A stretch of 64,000 bases of DNA. It comes from Ogataea parapolymorpha DL-1. Lineage: Eukaryota; Ascomycota; Pichiomycetes; Pichiales; Pichiaceae. The notes under the pieces were generated by a model, which saw only the letters and a list, made by a program, of their open reading frames with translations, had not been told where the DNA came from and did not search any database. Both the position numbers and the translations under genes were made by a program. The stretch's first letter is position 1, and each line of letters begins with the position of its first letter. Where the stretch lies: the NCBI RefSeq assembly GCF_000187245.1, contig NC_027862.1:372001-436000 (forward strand), read 5' to 3'. Shown piece by piece: positions 9,046 to 18,630 of this stretch.

Positions 9046-12000
9046 ATGTCATCTGTCCTACAGGAGGCCGATCAAACAGAAGGGCCAATTGAGTCAATAA
9101 TTGCGGCCCTCTATGCCAGAATAGAGAGCATTTTACCCATCAAATCTGGCATGAGCGTTTCGCAAATTGTGTCGGACCATAACTACAAGGAAGCCAAGAA
9201 TCATCTCTGCAAGGTGGCAGATAGCATGTGGATTAACGACATTGCTGCTTGCACGGCGAACACTATCGAACACATCAATCAATTTGACAACAATGCCCCC
9301 ATAGAGGAAAGGAAACCGACATCGATTGCATCTTTAGAATTGATACTCAGCTTGCTAGTTGACTTCATAAACGTCATATGGAGTAATCACCACTCGAAAA
9401 TGGACAGCAACAAAGAAACGTCCAGTGAAAACTCGGAACTTGCAATCTCACAGGCAAACATTTCGAAGCGATTATACTTCAAACCCCGCAAGATAGCTCG
9501 GCCGATAGCGAAAAAACTAATCTCACTACTGAGTGATCTGAAAACCCAAACATGCTGTATACAAGCTGTTCAGATCCTGACATCAAACCAGAGCTATACC
9601 GCCAAATTTTCTGAATATGAGCGCAAAGATATTCAAAAAATTGATGGCTATTGTGATGACATAGTCAAGTACCTTGCAGCGAGCAACGCATCAGAATTTT
9701 TTGAATTCTTGGAGAACAAATATAGAAGGGTTGGATTCGAAGCCTTGTTTGTGCCGCGATCCGATTTCATTGGTCTTGCCTACCTGGATTCAGACAATGT
9801 TCTCGCCTACCTAAAGATAGTGAAAAGCGTTATTCAGTTAACCACTCGTCAATCACAACAGAACCTTATTCTATATTGGTCTTCTGAGAGCATATACAAC
9901 TGGGCAGTCACGCGAACGCGTGATTTTTTGAAGAGCACCAAATCAATGAGTGTGAACACCCAGGCTGAGTCGCTATTTGACTATGTTTACAAATTCGCCG
10001 AAGTCAAAGCGTACTCGCTCTCAGTCTACCGGTTTTTGGCCACTGTTCTTCTTTTAGCACCAGTGGCATATGAAAAATATCTTGATGAAAGACAATCAAA
10101 GTCTTCGACACTGACATTTAAGAGATCTGTTGGGCGTTTTAGCTCAAAACACAGATTCCTAAATGATCTGACTCAAATATTCCAGAAATCCCCTTCCTCA
10201 ACTGATAGCTTGATTAAGGTCATGCTCGTGGGATCTTCTTTAAGCTTGTACGAACCACATCATCCGCTATGCAAATTTGCCACGAACACTTATGATCAAC
10301 TGAGGCTCGATTTAAGTATGGATAATATGCAATACTATCCGAGCAACCTAGAGCCCGAGCTGGTAGATAGCTACAGAATTGAAGTCTATGCTGCCGGCTT
10401 TATGTTAAGACCCAAAAAGTTGACTTTGGAAGCGATAGATGCATTTCAAAACTATTCCTCGAAACCAATCTGCTTGTCAAATATAACTGGGGGTATTAAA
10501 ACCCTCGTCAACAAACTCACTACGGGGAAGTTCTTGTTGGCTTACTTGAAGACATTATTCCCCTACATGCTTTCAACTCTGCAAAAGCTGTCAATTCAAA
10601 ATACCACCGCATATGCGGTGCTTGACACAGATTCATTACCGAGTAATGACTCGAGTGAGTCGGTGGTGGATATCAGGGATGCTTTGCAACAAAGTATTGT
10701 TGCCAAAAATGCACAGACAAAAACGGAATTTCCAACTACCCCCACCACGGAATCGGAAGTGGACGAACTTTCCGCCTCAACATCAAATACACAATCTCCC
10801 GCTGCCAAAGAGGTCTCAACTTCGAGATCTATCGCCACCACGACCCATACAACCGAGCCAAATTCTACAATGCTCAAGAACGTTTACAAAACGAAGAATT
10901 TTTCTTCGAAAGTCATTGCTCCACTCAAGCATACCCTTTCAACGTCATCATCATCACTCGCTATGGCATCTATATCATCTGCCCCATCATCAGCACCCTC
11001 AACGTATTCAACTACATCCGGCCCAGTTTCCACCAAAGACATTAAGGGCGCAAGTTCATCTTCCCGAAGATCCACACAATCGTCGTCCACATCTAGCATT
11101 ATCACGAGCCATAGCAATGATGATGCACCCCATCTTGTCAAAATGAAGGTTAATGTTCTTGCTACTTCACGGCAAAGTCTTATCAACATTTTGCAAACCC
11201 TCAAATATTGTCCCACAATATTCTACCATGCTTTAGCTCCTGACTCTGAGAATAGTCTTTCTATTTTTGAAAAGCAATTCTCTGTGGCGATGGCTCCTAT
11301 CGTGAAACTCATATTGGGAGAGGACCCTTATGTCACTAGTTCTGTTGAAGAATTTTTGATTAGCTTCCCGAAGAGTGCTGCCAGCAGCACTAACGAGAAC
11401 GCTTACATGGGCCATTTGGCGTCAATAATCATTCTTGATTTGATCTCCAAAATGTGCATCTCCAAGCACACAAACAGGGATGAACTGGAAAAGATGCTTT
11501 TCCTGTTGGCTGAGTTCGCAAGCCTGAGAATGGAATATTTCGACTATAGGAACTTCAGCCTCTCAAACCCATCAATTCTTGAATTTCACAAATCGGGGAA
11601 ATGCTCCAAATTGTTGCAAAATTTCGAAAAGGCTGTATACCTGGGATTATTTTCTGACAATGCAGAAACTCACAGACAATCACGCTTTTTGCTGAGCAAC
11701 TTTCTGCAGATGGTCACAGGAGGGCACCATCTGCCCACCTGCTTCCAAAATACAGCGTCTCACTTGGCAAGAGCAATTCTCTCAGATAAGCTCCCATCTG
11801 GAACTATGGCAATGAGAAAGAAGCTACGCGATCATCTCGCCAACTTGGAGGCTCCAAACGAGATACTTCTTGACATTTGGAACACGATGTACGAGAGACT
11901 GAAGCTTTCGAGTGCTATGGAGTCTGGATCGTTAAAGTCTTCATCATCGATTTCTAACTTCGATCAGGACCAATACGAAGATTATGCAGATTACCTAGCA

Positions 12001-15000
12001 TCACTAGGAGGTATTTTGATGTCCCCAGATTTTGAAGATGATCCTCGTCACTATGTGTTTCAAGAGAAACTGAAGAAATTTCTGAATTTAAAAGTTATCA
12101 ACCTTTTCTCATCAGATCCCAAGGAGCGAGAAGAGGCAAGAGAGGTTCTTTGTGTCTCAATGCACCCCTATTTGTGTGGAGTTTACTTGGATTTGCTCAC
12201 GAGACATTTCTGGAGATTCGAGTCAGCGTATGAAAAAAAGGATTATCACATATGCGAGGTCGTGGTGAGCGTTTTGCGGACCATCAGTCAAATTGACTAT
12301 GAATCCTTATTTTTTCATACAGGGGAGTTTTGCGAACTCAACATGAAGATCTTAATCATGATGGATTCCGAGGTTGATAATGACTACTCATTTTTGAAAC
12401 TCAAGCTTAAACTTTGCAAATTGCAATCATCATTTCTGCCTCGCCTTGATGATTTGTCTCTTAACGGGAGCATTCTGAGAAAAAACCAGTATGCCAAAAT
12501 TATCGCAAACTACCTCGAAAACTCATTCAACTATCGTTTCGTCCAAGAAAAAGAAGACGAGAACAAGCGGGTTTTGAGGTTTGAATACAAGCCTCCTAAC
12601 GCAAGTATATCCAGGACACAGAAAGCTTTGCAACAAGACTTGAATGATATTCACTATGACATAAAAGTTGAGACATCGTTGATACTGAAAATCATTCTAT
12701 TTGGTCTTCCCTTGGATGCTTCGAATGGCGGTATGCATGGAAGGGTTCACGGGAATTTGGCAAACGAAGTGGCATTTAGCAATTACTTCAATCTGTTTGT
12801 TAGAATCCTCGAACACCTTGATGTTTCCGATCAATCTCAAGGAATGAACATGGCAGATCGTCATAGATCCTCAATTATTGTCAAAAACATTATTCAGGCA
12901 CTCATCAACCTACTGAAGTCAAATTCCGACCTTGGGCTCAAACCCTCTCTCCCATTGGGATATCACGAAAACATTTTACTTAGGTCGTCTTTCATAAACG
13001 TCTTTACAAGCATCGTGAAGAATCTTAGCATACAAATGAATACAGACTCAGAGTCTCAAAGAAAGGAAATAATGACCGAAGGCCTTGGCCTCGTCGCAAT
13101 CGACAGATTACTATTGTACTCGTGTACTCAAGTCTGTCCTACTTCAGAGGTTGACGATTTTGCCAAATCCTTGCTTACATTGACAAACGATAAGGAGCTT
13201 GAGCTTTCAATGATTACATCCTTACTTCGTGCGGATATACTAGACACGAATGATTACGTTGAGATTTTAAGATCAAATACCGTGGCGACCCGAATGGTTG
13301 CTCTTTACTCGCACAGAGTTGCCAAGAATTATCTGGTGAGTATATTCAAGCCGATTTTTTATGAATTGCAAAACTCTGGCGAATACTTCGAAATTGAAAA
13401 GATCAGCGTTGACGACGAGAATTGTGAAGAAAACTTGCGTCTGTTTATGAAATACTTCACGATGATAGTTGACGCCATCACGAACTCTGTGGATCAGATC
13501 CCAAAAGGCCTAAGATTGATATCGAAGACAATTTATGATACGACATCTATCACGTTTCCAGAATCTAAGCTTTCAGTTTTAGGAGCATTCTTATTCTTGA
13601 GACTATTCAATCCAGCAATCGTGTCCCCAGAAGGCTTGAATATTCTGCCGTTGATGTCTGTTCCGATGAAGCGCTCATTGATGCAAATTGCACGTATCCT
13701 ACAGTTGCTTGCCAATGAAAGCTCTGTTTCTGTTAAGATTCCACTTTTGCAAAGTAAGATTGAGGACTTAAAGGAGCAAAAAGCCAAGATCAACAAATTC
13801 ATGGTGGAGGTGACTAATGTTTCAGATGCTGCAATGCTCACAGACGAGTCAGAGAACATCATAGACGAGAGCAGTATCGAAACTGAATACAGCTTCTTTC
13901 ATAACTTTTTATACGACCACTGGCTTGATGTTCGCATGATATACTCCAAGCCGTCGCCCATTTTTGATGTCCCTATGGAGGAACGGTTTGTGATGATTAG
14001 AGAAATTGACAACTTCCTTTCGAGGTCGGGAGTTCCCAAAAGGATCACTGTCTATGAAATTCCAGAATCTATCAAGAAAGACCAGTCTGAACGAGGAGTC
14101 CAGCTGTACGATTTTATGTCGCAAGTTTCTTTGCCCGACAGACAATTCAAACCTATGATCAAGGAATCGATTACGAGGGATGGTTTTCCACTTGTAATTG
14201 TGGATATGTTCCAAATTTACCGCGAGGAAGAGAAGCCATCACCCGAAATCTTGTGCTATCAGCTATTTCTCACAAGCAGCAAATACTGGGAGAATCCTTA
14301 CTGCATCTTAATCGATTGCACGGCTTACAACAACGATACTTTATTGAGTCCAGTATTGGATTTGATGTTCACTCTCCTCGCTGAAAAATACAGGAAAAAC
14401 TTAAAACGTTTATATTTCTTCAATGTCTCTCACAGGTACTTGATCTCACTCAAGGAGGCAAAACATCATTTTGAAAATGCGAACATGCTGTCCGATTGCG
14501 AGGTGTTTTTTGTGAGCGCAAATGAAGACGAAAAGGCTTTAGCTAAACAAGGTCTTACGTATTACACCAATGCCGTGACGAAGGATGCTAGGGTCACGTT
14601 CCATGATGTGAGTCTTTATCAGGAGAGCGTCAAACGGTTTGTTCCTGTGAAATTGAAGATTGGAAACAAATTCCTTCAGATATTTTCTGCTCAACCTCAA
14701 AGACTCAAATTTGGTCAAAAAATGAAAACGCTGTACCTTGTTGATATTTATCCGATTACGACACTATCAACAATGAGTCCGTCGAATTTTACAGGGGTTG
14801 CAAACGAAATTTCTACAACGGATACTATGACAGATTTTAGACTCATATTGACATCCACCAAAAAGGCAGAAATCATGCGCACAATCTATTTCTCTAAATC
14901 TAAGTATTCCACGGAAGTTTTGGATAATGAAGAGGACAGGTCCATCGAAAAATCAATCGGAAAGCTTCTGAACATAACATTGACAGGTCTTCTTTCTCAA

Positions 15001-17289
15001 TTTGACGAAGTTAGAAACGCTGCGTTCCGCTTACTCACAGCCATGACAGACTGTTTCAGCCTATCAGTTGGAAAGAAGATTGTTAGCAGTGATGCGATGG
15101 AATTTCCGTATGGTGATGTACAGTATATCTTCGCTCTATCTGACCAGCTTGCCGCTAATCACCCTCAGCTGACATACGACTTTTTGTCCGGATTTTTTGA
15201 TACTCTTGACTATTGTCAGGAGCAAGAACAAGATGCATACGTCATATACACCTCGCCATGGATCAAGAACATTTTCAAACACGTTTATTCGGCTGATTCT
15301 ATAAAGGGTCCAAGAAGAACTTCTGATTTGATTCGAAAGTTTGTTAGAGCAAGCAGAAAGTCTAAATCAACGACGCTTGCCTTTGCCTTATATATATGGG
15401 GAGAGTTGTGCCTGGAAGATCGGCTGGTTGAAATTGTTATTGATGAAATTATATCTGCAGCCATTGATCACGAGGCCGAAGGCCATGGGTGGGAGGAAAT
15501 CACCAAATATTGGCCATTGACGCCCACGGTGGAAATATGTGGTTTGCTGATTCATAGACTACGAGAGAGGTCATACTTCATCAACAATGATGAGTCGGAG
15601 TTGGAGTCCCACACAAGATGGATTGAAACGACAGTTTTGACGCGTTTTTTAACGTTTCTTGTTTTCGACTCAATAATTTTTGTTCAAATGTACATCAGTG
15701 ACATTTTTTACCTCGTGACGATATACATGGACCAAGGGCCATTGGAATTTCGTACATCCATCCTCCGTCTGGTCATGAGAGCATTTCATTCATTTCTATC
15801 TCGTGAGGATTTAACTCCCACTCAAATCAAACTGATTCGAGAGAAAATAGAGCTTTTTGAAGGAGCCAGATATCGAATGTTGTTTGGTTTAACTCGCTAT
15901 GATGGAATTGCGTCCGCTACAACGGAACAAGCCGGAATTGAGATGGTGAATAAATCCCATTCGATTGCTACAGTGACAGAATCTTTGATATCATTTTTAA
16001 AAGATCTTTGTGACCCAGCGGACTACGAACTGCATCTCATCAAATGGAATTCTTACGTGCTAAATATAGCCTTCTTAGAGGAAGCCCAACTTCAAGGACG
16101 TGCGATGCTCGTGTTGGGCAGTTTAGTCAGGGAAGGTGTTAGCCACAGCATTGTGACCAAATTTCTCAAAGTTTTGGCAGAAATGCTAACAGTTCAGGAA
16201 CAGAAAATACAGCAAGATAACAATGACAAGCTTTACATGGTGATTTGTGTGCTACATTCATTTACGAAACTTACTGAAGGAGTTCCATCTAGCTCTCCTT
16301 TTGCCCCACAATTCTTCTGGATTGGATTTGCTCTATCTCTGTCCGATAATGTGATTTTTTATCAGTATTCGATAAAAATTATGAATGCTGCATTGAAGAA
16401 AGTTGCTAGTCACTTGAGTGAAACTGACGTCGAAATCAGAGACTACCTATTCAATCATAGGGCAGTTTTCGAAGGTGTTCTGGAGGAACTCGAATCACTT
16501 CATGACATCGACGTCACCAAAGAACATTTCGATGTTTTGATGACAAGTGTTTGCTCTAAAGGCCTCCAAATTCCATTTGCAACAGATCCTACATTTGGCT
16601 GCCTTGAGACACTTTTATCAGCCAGATACAGAGAAAGCATGAAGTTTGTGAAAAAATACCACAGGCAATTTGATCTAAACACAATATCGTACGCCTTCTA
16701 CCTATTTGTTTTCTCTCAAAATGACTCTGAACTTATGAGTACGCTATACGAATGCGGCATGAGGGAGTTTGAAATGGTGAGAATAAGTGACAGCTATCAT
16801 ATCCCAAAAGTCTTTCTTGATTTTTGCGATTCAGATACTCCGGATGTTTATGTGAACACGCTGAATTTATGCCGTTGCTTCAACGCTCAAAAAGGCGACG
16901 AAACGATTATTTACAAATGCTTGAAGCTCTACGATATAATCATCGAGAGATACCCTAAACTTGCCTGGCGCGCGTTCAATTTGATGATCAAAACAATAAG
17001 AAAAGTAGCCGAGACTTCTTCATCAACTAGGCTATTGCACACTACTCTGAATACGATTTCGGGTATGATCACATGTCCAGAATATAATCACAGAAACACT
17101 TATGCACAAGAGCTTCTACTAAAGGTGGACGAGGCTGGTCTTAGCGGAATAAAGGCTTGGGAGTTCATGTACACAGATCGCTCATCAGAATTTCTTAGTC
17201 CTTTGGAGGCCAAGCAAAAATCAAAGAGAGACAAACTCATCAGAAAACTGGTGGAGAAGATCACGGCAGCTCACATACAGGAAGAATGA
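9046..17289 (+). CDS. IRA2: Ras GTPase-activating protein, neurofibromin family
   Basis: Negative regulator of Ras-cAMP signalling that stimulates GTP hydrolysis on Ras. The ORF is 2747 aa, somewhat shorter than Saccharomyces Ira1/Ira2 (about 3,000 aa). The RasGAP domain lies near residues 1390-1600. R1409 in LRSNT sits at the arginine-finger position, and FLRLFNPAIVSP (R1519) is the family signature. A Sec14/CRAL-TRIO-like region follows (about 1720-1850, with ILIDCTAYNND). A long Ser/Thr-rich low-complexity insert occupies about 530-700. The C-terminal 900 residues are helical and repeat-like. REX4 follows convergently, as in Saccharomyces, where IRA2 and REX4 are neighbours; this favours IRA2 over IRA1. 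Confidence 0.93.
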   Translation: MSSVLQEADQTEGPIESIIAALYARIESILPIKSGMSVSQIVSDHNYKEAKNHLCKVADSMWINDIAACTANTIEHINQFDNNAPIEERKPTSIASLELILSLLVDFINVIWSNHHSKMDSNKETSSENSELAISQANISKRLYFKPRKIARPIAKKLISLLSDLKTQTCCIQAVQILTSNQSYTAKFSEYERKDIQKIDGYCDDIVKYLAASNASEFFEFLENKYRRVGFEALFVPRSDFIGLAYLDSDNVLAYLKIVKSVIQLTTRQSQQNLILYWSSESIYNWAVTRTRDFLKSTKSMSVNTQAESLFDYVYKFAEVKAYSLSVYRFLATVLLLAPVAYEKYLDERQSKSSTLTFKRSVGRFSSKHRFLNDLTQIFQKSPSSTDSLIKVMLVGSSLSLYEPHHPLCKFATNTYDQLRLDLSMDNMQYYPSNLEPELVDSYRIEVYAAGFMLRPKKLTLEAIDAFQNYSSKPICLSNITGGIKTLVNKLTTGKFLLAYLKTLFPYMLSTLQKLSIQNTTAYAVLDTDSLPSNDSSESVVDIRDALQQSIVAKNAQTKTEFPTTPTTESEVDELSASTSNTQSPAAKEVSTSRSIATTTHTTEPNSTMLKNVYKTKNFSSKVIAPLKHTLSTSSSSLAMASISSAPSSAPSTYSTTSGPVSTKDIKGASSSSRRSTQSSSTSSIITSHSNDDAPHLVKMKVNVLATSRQSLINILQTLKYCPTIFYHALAPDSENSLSIFEKQFSVAMAPIVKLILGEDPYVTSSVEEFLISFPKSAASSTNENAYMGHLASIIILDLISKMCISKHTNRDELEKMLFLLAEFASLRMEYFDYRNFSLSNPSILEFHKSGKCSKLLQNFEKAVYLGLFSDNAETHRQSRFLLSNFLQMVTGGHHLPTCFQNTASHLARAILSDKLPSGTMAMRKKLRDHLANLEAPNEILLDIWNTMYERLKLSSAMESGSLKSSSSISNFDQDQYEDYADYLASLGGILMSPDFEDDPRHYVFQEKLKKFLNLKVINLFSSDPKEREEAREVLCVSMHPYLCGVYLDLLTRHFWRFESAYEKKDYHICEVVVSVLRTISQIDYESLFFHTGEFCELNMKILIMMDSEVDNDYSFLKLKLKLCKLQSSFLPRLDDLSLNGSILRKNQYAKIIANYLENSFNYRFVQEKEDENKRVLRFEYKPPNASISRTQKALQQDLNDIHYDIKVETSLILKIILFGLPLDASNGGMHGRVHGNLANEVAFSNYFNLFVRILEHLDVSDQSQGMNMADRHRSSIIVKNIIQALINLLKSNSDLGLKPSLPLGYHENILLRSSFINVFTSIVKNLSIQMNTDSESQRKEIMTEGLGLVAIDRLLLYSCTQVCPTSEVDDFAKSLLTLTNDKELELSMITSLLRADILDTNDYVEILRSNTVATRMVALYSHRVAKNYLVSIFKPIFYELQNSGEYFEIEKISVDDENCEENLRLFMKYFTMIVDAITNSVDQIPKGLRLISKTIYDTTSITFPESKLSVLGAFLFLRLFNPAIVSPEGLNILPLMSVPMKRSLMQIARILQLLANESSVSVKIPLLQSKIEDLKEQKAKINKFMVEVTNVSDAAMLTDESENIIDESSIETEYSFFHNFLYDHWLDVRMIYSKPSPIFDVPMEERFVMIREIDNFLSRSGVPKRITVYEIPESIKKDQSERGVQLYDFMSQVSLPDRQFKPMIKESITRDGFPLVIVDMFQIYREEEKPSPEILCYQLFLTSSKYWENPYCILIDCTAYNNDTLLSPVLDLMFTLLAEKYRKNLKRLYFFNVSHRYLISLKEAKHHFENANMLSDCEVFFVSANEDEKALAKQGLTYYTNAVTKDARVTFHDVSLYQESVKRFVPVKLKIGNKFLQIFSAQPQRLKFGQKMKTLYLVDIYPITTLSTMSPSNFTGVANEISTTDTMTDFRLILTSTKKAEIMRTIYFSKSKYSTEVLDNEEDRSIEKSIGKLLNITLTGLLSQFDEVRNAAFRLLTAMTDCFSLSVGKKIVSSDAMEFPYGDVQYIFALSDQLAANHPQLTYDFLSGFFDTLDYCQEQEQDAYVIYTSPWIKNIFKHVYSADSIKGPRRTSDLIRKFVRASRKSKSTTLAFALYIWGELCLEDRLVEIVIDEIISAAIDHEAEGHGWEEITKYWPLTPTVEICGLLIHRLRERSYFINNDESELESHTRWIETTVLTRFLTFLVFDSIIFVQMYISDIFYLVTIYMDQGPLEFRTSILRLVMRAFHSFLSREDLTPTQIKLIREKIELFEGARYRMLFGLTRYDGIASATTEQAGIEMVNKSHSIATVTESLISFLKDLCDPADYELHLIKWNSYVLNIAFLEEAQLQGRAMLVLGSLVREGVSHSIVTKFLKVLAEMLTVQEQKIQQDNNDKLYMVICVLHSFTKLTEGVPSSSPFAPQFFWIGFALSLSDNVIFYQYSIKIMNAALKKVASHLSETDVEIRDYLFNHRAVFEGVLEELESLHDIDVTKEHFDVLMTSVCSKGLQIPFATDPTFGCLETLLSARYRESMKFVKKYHRQFDLNTISYAFYLFVFSQNDSELMSTLYECGMREFEMVRISDSYHIPKVFLDFCDSDTPDVYVNTLNLCRCFNAQKGDETIIYKCLKLYDIIIERYPKLAWRAFNLMIKTIRKVAETSSSTRLLHTTLNTISGMITCPEYNHRNTYAQELLLKVDEAGLSGIKAWEFMYTDRSSEFLSPLEAKQKSKRDKLIRKLVEKITAAHIQEE

Positions 17290-17379
17290 CCCTTTTGGCA
17301 TGCGCATTCGAGGTGGCGGATACATTAATTATCTTATATAGAGCGAGCTCACATTATGCGTCCTATGACAGAAGTTTTG

Positions 17380-18115
17380 TCACTTATGAGGTTGTCGCGG
17401 TTTCTTTAATATAGTTTCGAACTCGGCTTTCGCAGACTTGTAGATCATCATCGTCGCCCTAGCATCTTCCACAGATGAGTGCTGACCTGACTGGATCTCA
17501 ACACCGAGAATCTCTTTGCTGAGCTTTTTTAGGGATGGCGTTTTGCCCGCTGCATATTTTTTTCTGAAAGGTGTATGTTTCGCAGTATCTCTTATCATGA
17601 ATCTCGGATGAGAAAGCATCAGGGCATCCAAGTCATGTCCTACATCATGTCCCACCAAAATTCTTCCGTCTAGTAGATCTGACACCTTTTTTTTGGGCTT
17701 CTTTGAACGAAACAGCATCTTTCATATGCGCGGGAGTGACACCACTCACATGGGTTCGCCAATCTGTCACTTTTTCGGTAGGAAGGACGAAAGTGTCGTA
17801 AACAGTTATTCCGTGATAGTTTACCAGCGATACTCTAGCCAAGATCGAAGATTCCCCTTCTTCTCCAGCCCCCACAAACTCACAGTCCATGGCCAAGTAT
17901 TTGCCGACTTCTTTTTTTCTATGCGATACTCTATTGGTAGATTCCGTGACTGTGAATTTCAGTGAGACAGTGGACTCTTTATTTGAAAGTTCAGATGCTT
18001 TGACAGATTTGGAGACGATAGCAGCAGCTGATTTGGGTCGCTTTTTCCCTGTTCCCTTTTTGGATATTTGTTTTCTTTGTAGCTGTTTCCAATTGGAAGA
18101 CAGTGAAAACCCCAT
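17380..18115 (-). CDS. REX4: REX4-like 3'-5' RNA exonuclease, frame broken by a one-base insertion
   Basis: DEDDh-family exonuclease implicated in pre-rRNA processing. The N-terminal frame (18115 down to 17687) starts MGFSLSSNW and contains AMDCEFVG (catalytic Asp and Glu). It runs to SFKEAQKK and then enters a run of eight A on the minus strand (17687-17694 on plus). Translation in that frame stops at 17645. Dropping one A moves into the second frame ([21 protein letters not shown] onward), which carries the remaining catalytic motifs, including [11 protein letters not shown], to 17380. The two halves join exactly where Rex4 homologues are continuous, so the full protein would be about 244 aa. 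A sequencing or assembly error, a true mutation, or slippage rescue all remain possible. Convergent with IRA2. Confidence 0.85.
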
Positions 18116-18630
18116 TTTGAGCTCTTCCAGTTTGCCGACGGTAGATATTCAAAATCTAATGAGTGCGTCAGATTTTAGTACATTTTAAATTTTCTAGGTA
18201 GGCTTCAAAAAAATTTCTTAGCACTGCCTTGAAGTTGTCATGCCCTCGATTGGGAAGCGGATTAATTACATAATACTATGCAAAAAATGATTTTCATAAT
18301 CGACAAAAAGTAACAGGTCTGTTTATTTATTATCAACATAAGTGACAAACCTTTTTGCAAAAATAGCTGCTTACATCGAAAGCCAAATCACCAATTTACA
18401 AGGAGATTGTCCAATACTGAAGACATTCCATAATCTCAAATCTTCTTAACAGAGAAGCTCATTGCTCAACAAAACGAATGGGTAGTCAACTAAACAATTA
18501 TTGTTCAGGTCACATTTTACTACCCGCTACATTCAGCAACAATTTTAACGACGCAGAGTAACCCAGTGGTGTAAATTATACTTGACCTTCTTGTCAAATC
18601 TCATTGGAACAGAAAAGTCTTCATACTATC
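18116..18630. promoter_or_regulatory. Divergent REX4/CCR4 promoter region
   Basis: This 515-bp AT-rich region separates the REX4 start from the CCR4 start. No ORF or RNA gene was seen. The first in-frame ATG of CCR4 is at 18631. Confidence 0.4.

Noticed and set aside
10613..11146. Plus-strand ORF of 177 codons inside IRA2
   Set aside because: It is a frame shadow of the Ser/Thr-rich low-complexity insert, with His/Pro/Arg bias and no independent features.
18604..18630. CCR4 start at 18604
   Set aside because: It is a TTG; the first in-frame ATG is 18631. The same reasoning moved the starts of RIB7, RMD9, DEG1, the Golgi-type protein and the small acylated protein to their first ATG.
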